A DNA stretch of 64,000 nt, from NCBI RefSeq assembly GCF_000275845.1, contig NW_006766913.1, positions 191,679 to 255,678 of the forward strand, read 5' to 3'. The position numbers and the translations under genes were made by a program. Below the pieces are notes generated by a model that saw nothing but the letters and a program-made list of their open reading frames with translations, was not told where the DNA came from and did no database searches. Positions 57,147 through 64,000 of this stretch are shown in pieces (position 1 is the first letter of the stretch; every line of letters begins with the position of its first letter). Origin of the DNA: Dichomitus squalens LYAD-421 SS1 (lineage: Eukaryota > Basidiomycota > Agaricomycetes > Polyporales > Polyporaceae).

Positions 57147-59265
57147 TCACGCCTTTAGCTGAGGCCGCCTCGACCTGGTCAGCGCGGCCGACGAAACACC
57201 CACGAGGACGAAAAGAAGCCAAAAGGCCCACCTCTTCGTGGCCCGGCTCACGACGCCCTTGCCTGGGCGCGGGGGCAGCGACGAGCTCGTGGCTTTGACA
57301 TACTTCCTGTTCTCCGGCTTTATGACAGTCCCGTCAGCTGTTGCCAGCGTGCACGGACCTGGAGGGGAGGAGAGAAACAGAGGGAGGGCGAACCTTGTAT
57401 GGGGGGTAGCGGAAGAAGAACGCAACCTTGTCGACCCAAGCGGGGTTCTTGAGGGACACGCGGTAGTGGGAGAACTGCTCGAATGCGTGCTTGCCGGTGT
57501 AGTAACCGTACCCGCTGGGGCCGATGCCTCCGACGGGCAGCCCAGGCACGCCTGCGGTGATGACAGTCTCGTTCGTCACGGCGGCGCCGCTCTTCGTGTT
57601 ACTGAAGACTGTGAATTGAAGTATATATGGATGAGCGTGGAACGAGTCAAGGCAAATGGTAGACAATGACATACCCTTCTTCTCGAACTGCTTGTCGTGA
57701 GTGAAGACGTATACTGCCAGTGGATACTCCCTTGCTTGGATGAACTTGATAGCCTCGTCCACGTCCTTCACGGGGACCAGAGCGAGCACCGGGCCGAAGA
57801 TCTCGCTATCCCCTTACACGTCAGTATAGGGCCCCCGAAATGAGGTATGGACGCCAGAGCACGCACTCTCCGAGCAGCGAATCTCCCTCCTTGACGTCCC
57901 GCACCACGGTCGGCGCAATGTACCGCTTCTCGACGTCCGCCTGTCCACCAACGACGATAGTGCCCTTCGTCTCGTCAATGAGCTTCTTGATCCTCGCCGC
58001 ATGCGCAGACGAGACGATGCGCGAGAGCGAATCCGACTTCTCGGGACCCTCTGGGTAGAACGACGCGTACGCCTCCTTCAGGGCCTCCACGAGGGTGTCC
58101 TGGAAGTGCTCGGGGACGAGCACGTACTCGGGCGACAGGCAGATCTGGCCTGCGTTCGAGAAGCGCCCCCAGAGCAGACGGCGCGCGGCGAGCTTGACGT
58201 CGACGCGTGGGTCGATGACGACCGGGTTCTTGCCCCCGAGCTCGAGCGTGACGGGCGTGAGGTGCTTCGCGGCCGCTAGGGCGATTATGCGGCCGACGCG
58301 ACCGTTGCCTGAGTCCCCGTTATGTGAGTCCGCGATAGACGGGACATGAGCAAGTCATACGAACCTGTGTACAAAACTGGAACGATATGTCAGCTATCTG
58401 GAGAAGCTGTCACAGATCAAACGACTCACTATGATCCCATTGTAGCTCTAAGATCTACCGATATAGTACGTTAGCGGGGATCGCTAGACGGTTATACTGC
58501 TACATACCTTCGTTGTTTCAGGAACTCCACCGTTGATGACATGATACAGCTCGGGATCGAGGTACTTGGGCACAAGTTCCGCTATCAATGTGCTGAACGC
58601 CGGTGTCTGCTCTGAAGGTTTCAGCACTGCGGCAGAACCTGCGGCAATGGCGCTGATCTACGAGTGCAAAAACCAGGATGAGCATGACGAGCTAGGACGA
58701 CTGACGACATTGTCGCCCGGAACCGCAAGGCGAGCTGCGGATTGGTGACTCACGAGAGGGGTGAGGAGCAGAAAGATGGGAAAGTTGAAGGGGGAGATGA
58801 TGAGAGCCACGCCCTTGGGCTCGGCAACAACCCGTGGCTTCATTGCGAACCAGTTGATCGAAAAGGGAATGCCTTGTGGCTTCGCCCATTTCGCGACGTT
58901 GCTGTAGGCATCCTTCACTTCTGCATAAGTAGGACCGAAATCCAGCCTGTTCACCACACGTGTTGTCAGTCATTGCTGGGCATATATATAGGAGAATGCG
59001 TCTCACAGCTCCGTCTCTTGGTCTGGTCGGCCAAGGTCGCTACGAAGGGCTTCCTTGAAACGCTGTTCGTTGTCCTTGATCAAATAGCCGACTTGGGCAA
59101 TCTGCGCCTTGCGGAACTCGATGGACTTAGTCCGCCCGGACTGAAAAGCAGCTCGCGCGGTCGCATGGATCTGGACAAGAAAACATGAGCTTAGGAATGT
59201 CACGTCTGACACAGGGCACCTGCCTTAGGGATCTCCTCGATTGAAGTGTAGGCAAGCGTGGACAT
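57147..59265 (-). CDS. Class-3-type aldehyde dehydrogenase with C-terminal membrane anchor
   Basis: Ten exons, complement of 59224-59265, 59007-59170, 58754-58946, 58508-58657, 58430-58454, 58365-58376, 57867-58308, 57675-57805, 57394-57608 and 57147-57317, give 514 residues. ALDH signatures are in order: ISPFNFPIFLLLTPL, ISAIAAGSAAVLKPSEQTPA, GNGRVGRIIALAAAKHL, VTLELGGKNP (Glu218), FSNAGQICLSPEYVL (catalytic Cys252) and EIFGPVLALVPV. The tail has a hydrophobic helix (RWAFWLLFVLVGVSSAAL) flanked by basic residues, as in membrane-bound fatty-aldehyde dehydrogenases (Hfd1/ALDH3A2-like). Exons 5 and 6 are only 25 and 12 nt and together restore the helix before GNGRVGR. The first intron (59171-59223) has a GC donor. 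Confidence 0.9.
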
Positions 59266-59831
59266 TGTGGCTAGTGTCGAAGGTGTCGGATATATATCGC
59301 TATTCACGTTTCAACGATTTGTCTTCAAAGGCAGTAGTCGATGATTTCGTTTGTTGCTCACAGCACTCAGTCGCCGAGACAAACCCAGTATCTTCTGTCT
59401 ATTAGCTGCCTAAACGAGCGCCCAAATTCCAACCGAAGCGAACTTCAAGCGCTTACAGATGACGCTCAGCTCGTTCTGGCTGTGGGTCCTGGGATTGAAG
59501 CTGCTGCTACGACAGAACGTTGGTGACTATGAGCAAGGTGCGGAAAGGGAATAAAGACGCTGTAGAAACGAGAAGGTCAGGTCTTAAGTTGCGGAGATGA
59601 TCAGCGTCGGGAATAAGAAGGGACTCCAACTCGTTCGAATCACACGGCGTCTTTTCACATGCCCACCTGCTGCGGTGCACCCGGAGGCGCTTACTTAGTC
59701 ACTCGCGTCCGATGACTTTGGGATTGCTTCCGGATGGTGCTTAGTTTCAACAATAGGAGTTACATTGCAGTCGCTTATTTCAATGAATGCTCGGGACCCC
59801 GCCAAGACTTCAGCCCGCATGACTGAATCCA
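59266..59831. other. Intergenic, no feature recognised
   Basis: Spacer between the ALDH start and the formamidase stop (both on the minus strand). A gatatatatc element near 59290 lies about 25 nt before the ALDH ATG. Confidence 0.4.
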
Positions 59832-62215
59832 CTACGAATCGACGAGACCATCGGTGCGGATAGCGCATTGACCCCTCGACTTCGCAACCAAGCCATCTTC
59901 CCGTGGCAAAATATCCTATGCGATACGTGAAGCACGGTGTCAAACGGTGCGCGGCATCGCAAGACAGTACTTATGACTCACGTCTTCGAAGATGCCAATC
60001 GGTAGTGCGAGAGTTACGCACGCGTTCGGCGAATCCTGACGATAAGAACATACAGGTCAATTCTTCGCCGGACATGTAGAAGGGAAGTCATGGATTGCGA
60101 ACCACTATGGCGCCGACGTGACTCTCTACCGGGGCGGCGGAGAGGAGAAGATCTGTCATGGTATCAACGACAGTAAGGAGCGTGTGAGAACTGAGGATTA
60201 TCGTATGGACGCTTACATGCTTGTTGGCGTGCTGTTCACGCAGCAGGGTCAATTATAACATACGAAGGAGTGTCAACCGGTACACGTACTGTATCCGAGC
60301 TGTCGCCGTGCAGATGAGTGAGCAGGATGGATGGATGATAGACAAGATACTGACCTTCTGCAGGTACGCGATGGCATTGAGGGCTGCCTGCTTGTAGGCC
60401 ACAGTTCTGTCATGCGATCTCAACACGGTGCGGTGACAGAGATAGGGAAACGCTCACGCATCCATATTGTACTGGGTACCATCGCCATCTGTTCAAGCAT
60501 GAGCCATGCTTCTGGAATTTTCTTGAATGGATCAAACTAACGGTAGTCCACGCTAATCCCTTCGAAGATGAGCTATAATTGAAGGAGAATTCAACATGAC
60601 ATTTTTCGAATCAGTTTCAGATCTCGGTATCTTCTCACCTTGGCAGAATACATCGGATCAACAGGAGATGGCTTGAAGTCGTTCAAGGTCTCAGATATGG
60701 CCTCAACAATGTATGCCATACAGACGCACCAGGAAAATAGGCTGCTTCAATGCGAATTTCTCGATACCATTTTTGATGATGCTGCAGCTGAACGTGATGA
60801 TACCAGCCTGTTCCACGATTAGATTTGGATCTGCTTCATCACATTCGAAAAGCTCACCATCTCGATGGCACCACAGAAGGACATCTACGTGTATGACTTT
60901 CAGCCAAGACATCTGCAACTTCGAGGACATTCCATACCTCTCCCTGTATGGTTGCAACTGGTCAGGCAGTGTCCCGCAGCAGAAATTGTAAACTCACATC
61001 GCCTTGAGAGAAGTGTAGGTCTCCAACGGACAAGTTTGCGCCCTTGATGAACACCGGGAAGTAGCACCGAGACCCCTTCGACAAGTTCTTGATCTACACA
61101 ACATGCGCATTTGTACGTCAGAACTTATCTGCCTGTGGCATCGGATAAGAAGTGAACACGCTGACATCGCAGTTACCACCATGTTCCCGGCCAGGAATAG
61201 TCCTTGCGCCCTCCTTGTACACCTTCGCTCTGATATAGTCCGGCAAGTCCTGCCCGACGTACGCGCCAACGGGTTCCGGGGGGAATGCGACAGCAGGGAC
61301 GGCACCAGGGTGCTTCGCGATGAGCGCGCCCTCGCGGGTGTTCCAGGTGTCGAGCAGCTCCTGCGAGGGTGCAGTACCGATCAGACCTGGGTGCGAGACT
61401 CCGGCGAAGCGCACGCCGGGAATGTGCCGCGAGGATGCGTAGACCCCGTGGAAGTCCCAAATCGCTTTGGCCGCGCGTGACTTGAACTCCTTGGCTGCGT
61501 TGCGGAGTGTGAGCCGGAGTGATGTGACACGGACGAGGAACGTGGGAGAGAGGGAGAACTTACCGAAGAGACCACCACCGTTGTCGAGCTCGAAGATGCC
61601 GGTATATCCCCAAGGCATCTTGTCAAACGGCTGAACTAGATATACATACTGGACTCAGACTTGAAGAGGTTGTACCTTCGCTGGGCGTCGACATACCATC
61701 GAGGATGTCAACGACGAGACAGTCTCCGGGTTCCGCACCCTCAATGGCTACGGGGCCAGAGAGGTTATGGACCTTTGTCAAATCGACGTCTTTGATATCG
61801 TCGCTGGAGTCATTATTGCCGATCTGTGCACCAGTCCAGTCTACTCAAGAGGCATTGCGCTGAAAATATGACACGCTACTCGACTTGCTGGTTACGTACC
61901 GACGCACTGGACTTTGAAGACGTCTCCAGGCTTGACAGTAGCCACTGGGGGAATGTCGGGGCTACCGACTTCGTGCTCAACAGCCCAGTCTAAACACCAA
62001 TCGAGGTCAACTTACTGCCAGCGATTATGAATGCCCTGTGTATAAGGTGAGTAATACGTCATATTGCACACAGATTGGACGATACCTTCTGCTTCTCTGC
62101 AGGACTGGCCAATCTCGGTTAGCGTGCTTGCGAATCACGTCGCCGTCGAAACTCACACGAAAGGGTCGACCTCGATGACAGTCGGGATCGGAACGGAATT
62201 CACTTTGGTCGCCAT
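59832..62215 (-). CDS. Formamidase (FmdA/AmdA family), 20 exons with several microexons
   Basis: Exons, complement of 62157-62215, 62086-62104, 62016-62035, 61900-61961, 61697-61840, 61564-61635, 61166-61494, 60998-61093, 60938-60943, 60858-60884, 60730-60807, 60639-60671, 60542-60572, 60458-60488, 60355-60406, 60290-60299, 60217-60231, 60103-60152, 59982-60035 and 59832-59915, give 423 residues, the family's usual size. FmdA landmarks are continuous: GIHNRWHPDIPPVATVKPGD, VDWTGAQIGNNDSSDDIK, KMPWGYTGIFELDNGGGLF, DFHGVYASSRHIPGVRFAG, HPGLIGTAPSQELL, SQGDGEMSFCGAIEM, LKQPIF, LIFEGISVDYHGDG, AYLLLSAAPVESHVGAIV and DSPNACVTLALP. The enzyme hydrolyses formamide to formate and ammonia. Nineteen introns of 50-72 nt carry about 1.1 kb against 1.27 kb of coding sequence. 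Confidence 0.9.
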
Positions 62216-63054
62216 TACGACTGCGCAGAACCGTTCTCAACAATATCGCTGCTTGAAGGGTGCGCTTCCAGGTCAGCGTCCGAAGAAGACAGAGCGTGTC
62301 TTCCTTCCATTGCCAATTCGCTTTATATCTTCTCTCGTGTATCTCGGGTCTCAGTGGTTGAGATAAGCCCAGCTGCGCTTGTATGCAATTCCCCAGGGTG
62401 AAGCATACAGGGGCCGTGGAGGCTTGATCAGGGCCATCCCAGGATGTGCCGGACACTCGTCGACGTTAGCTATAGATAAGATAGGACTAACAGAATGGTT
62501 GGCGCCTTGGTCGCACGGGTACACGCGGATGACCTCTCGCAGAGCTTCTCGGCGTGCCACGTGGGTAGAAATGCGGAACGACGGAGGGGCGGGTGCCGGC
62601 ATATGTGGAATCGGAGCTACTAAGATCGACGTCAGCATAGCCAAGACTCAAGAGTCGGGCGGGGGTCGGAGACAGGGTCTGGAAGGTTGGACATACCTTG
62701 CGGTGAATGAGCGGGCCTTTGGATTTGTGCGCCCGCAGGGCTTATCGGGAAGTTTAGTGGATCGCATTCTGTGCAGTAACGGTACATGTAGTATTGAACC
62801 GGTGAGCAGATTGGGAACGTCGTTAGTGGTCGTGACAGTGATGGCTCTGAGGTATCGTGAGATATGAGACAAGATAAGACACAAGAGAGACGAATGAATA
62901 AGTCAGAATGGAACGTCAAGGAACCCAAATGCAGTGGTACATGAGTAGAGATGAGTAGAAGATGAGGCGACAGAAAGCGTGAGTGATTGGAATCCCAACA
63001 TGTAGAGGATGGTATATGCAGGAAGAGTCCAGAGTAATGGCCACGGAGTCATGG
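62216..63054. other. Intergenic, no gene seen
   Basis: 5' flank of the formamidase and 3' flank of the Ser/Pro-rich gene. No coding signature was recognised. Confidence 0.4.
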
Positions 63055-63999
63055 TCATGATGAGGTCACTTGTCCTTGGTATCTCTTGATCAGTTCTCTC
63101 AGACGCGCCTGTCCGAATGCATAGTCTGCCTTGGCTGGTGGGGAGCCGGGCGACGTCGTAGTGGGGAGAGTCCCTGTCGTCGTCGCGGCAACTTTGGCCG
63201 CAGTCTGCGCTTTGGGTGCTGGAGTACTGAGATCTACTTCAGAGATGGTAGGTGGCAACTTGACGTTCATCTTCGTACGTTCCGCGCGAGCAGGAGATGG
63301 GCGTGCAAGAGAAGCAGTCGAAGAGAGCATCGGGGTGGCAGTCGAGGATGAGATAACGGCAGGAACGGATGTAGACTTGATCATTCTAGCCCTCCTCGCG
63401 GTAAGGTCTGCGACAGAGGTAATCATCGGGTCTGACGAGGGGGACGTGACAGTCGGCGACGCCTGTGTGGTCTTATTCAACGGCCTGAGGGCCTTAGGGC
63501 GCCCGTCCGATGCCGGCGGAGTTGTCGCACCAGAATTTGCCGACTTCAAGCCCGTCGTCGCAGCGACCGCTGGAGATCTCAAGCCCACCATCGCACCAGT
63601 CGTCGGAGACTTCAATCCATCAGCAGCGACCTTGGTAGGAGAGCGCAGACCCTCAGGCTTCGGCTTCGTTACAGGCAGCGGACTCTTCATCTGCGCACCA
63701 CCCTGCTCAGTGGTGGCAGTCGCCTTCCACTGGTCCACGAGCTTAGTCGCCTCAACCCTCTTCTTCACAGGCTCGGGCGTAGGCTTCGGCTTGGGTGTCA
63801 CTGCCCCAGAGGACTGCGCCTGCGACGCCCAGATCGCCGCTACAGACGCGACGATCCCGCCTTTGCCTCCGCGTGCGGACCGAATGTCGTACTTGACTTC
63901 CGGGTCGAGCGAGCGAGGGGGATATAGCCCAAGCCGGGTCGATGCCTTGGGGTGGAGGTATGCGTCGAGTGGCGTTGCCTGCTTCGCGTTCCCGTTCGC
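63055..63999 (-). CDS. C-terminal part of a Ser/Thr/Pro/Ala-rich protein (runs off the window)
   Basis: The frame is open from the window edge to the stop at 63055. The N-terminal visible part has a compact conserved-looking stretch (RLGLYPPRSLDPEVKYDIRS, ARGGKGGIVASVAAIW). The rest is low complexity, with four GL(R/K)S-P/A type repeats (EGLRSPTKVA, DGLKSPTTGA, VGLRSPAVAA, TGLKSANSGA). It ends in a helical segment, DYAFGQARLRELIKRYQGQV. I do not recognise a named family. The start lies beyond position 64000. Confidence 0.75.
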   Translation of the reverse strand, partial: ANGNAKQATPLDAYLHPKASTRLGLYPPRSLDPEVKYDIRSARGGKGGIVASVAAIWASQAQSSGAVTPKPKPTPEPVKKRVEATKLVDQWKATATTEQGGAQMKSPLPVTKPKPEGLRSPTKVAADGLKSPTTGAMVGLRSPAVAATTGLKSANSGATTPPASDGRPKALRPLNKTTQASPTVTSPSSDPMITSVADLTARRARMIKSTSVPAVISSSTATPMLSSTASLARPSPARAERTKMNVKLPPTISEVDLSTPAPKAQTAAKVAATTTGTLPTTTSPGSPPAKADYAFGQARLRELIKRYQGQVTSS

Positions 64000-64000
64000 G

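Noticed and set aside
57318..57393. Acceptor CTCCAG for the last ALDH intron
   Set aside because: It leads quickly to a stop; the later acceptor ATAAAG keeps the frame and yields the anchor helix.
1..64000. tRNA, rRNA, CRISPR arrays or phage-type modules
   Set aside because: No cloverleaf-type B-box, rRNA signature or regularly spaced repeats were found on reading either strand.

Overview
The window is nuclear DNA of a mushroom-forming fungus (Basidiomycota, Agaricomycetes, probably Polyporales). The reasons are intron-dense genes with many 50-65 nt introns, a cluster of FunK1-type fungal protein kinases, several DUF6534 membrane proteins, a 3' Ty1/copia end, and a cupredoxin-like GPI protein typical of wood-decay basidiomycetes. 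No rRNA, tRNA, CRISPR or bacterial-type operon was seen. All gene models were spliced by hand from reading frame, GT(or GC)/AG sites and family conservation. Exon coordinates are given in each entry and exon lengths sum to whole codons wherever a full exon list is given.

Layout. 1-9 kb is accessory: a copia 3' end with its LTR, a truncated duplicate of a DUF6534 gene, FunK1 kinase A (minus strand), and a fuller DUF6534 gene. 9.5-11.1 kb holds a MINDY-family deubiquitinase. 11.8-21.8 kb is a tandem array of three more FunK1 kinases (B, C, D), each stopping early relative to a shared Arg/Gly-rich tail that remains readable downstream. 22.6-28 kb holds a GPI-anchored cupredoxin-like protein, a BioF-like alpha-oxoamine synthase and the RNase P/MRP subunit Pop5. 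28.6-37 kb is gene-poor, with an F-box/WD40 pseudogene, a DUF6534 gene and one hypothetical gene. 37.4-42.5 kb has Coa6 and a large TBC RabGAP, divergently arranged. 43.6-64 kb has another DUF6534 gene, a DUF4140/DUF4139 protein with an FG-rich insert, casein kinase II beta, a Gup1-like MBOAT protein, a small membrane protein, a two-domain secreted protein, a class-3 aldehyde dehydrogenase, a formamidase and the C-terminal part of a Ser/Pro-rich protein.

The conserved genes are unrelated housekeeping functions (ubiquitin, tRNA processing, cytochrome oxidase assembly, vesicle traffic, lipid/GPI remodelling, kinase regulation, aldehyde and formamide metabolism); there is no evident pathway cluster. 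The accessory parts are shaped by duplication and decay.

The most notable signal is splicing architecture. Several genes can be reconciled with their conserved proteins only through very small exons: 4 nt in CK2 beta, 6, 10, 15, 19, 20 and 27 nt in a 20-exon formamidase, 12 and 25 nt adjacent in the aldehyde dehydrogenase, 14 nt in two DUF6534 paralogs, and 23 nt carrying the catalytic Cys in the MINDY protease. There are also four inferred GC-AG introns. Automatic gene callers would probably break these genes.
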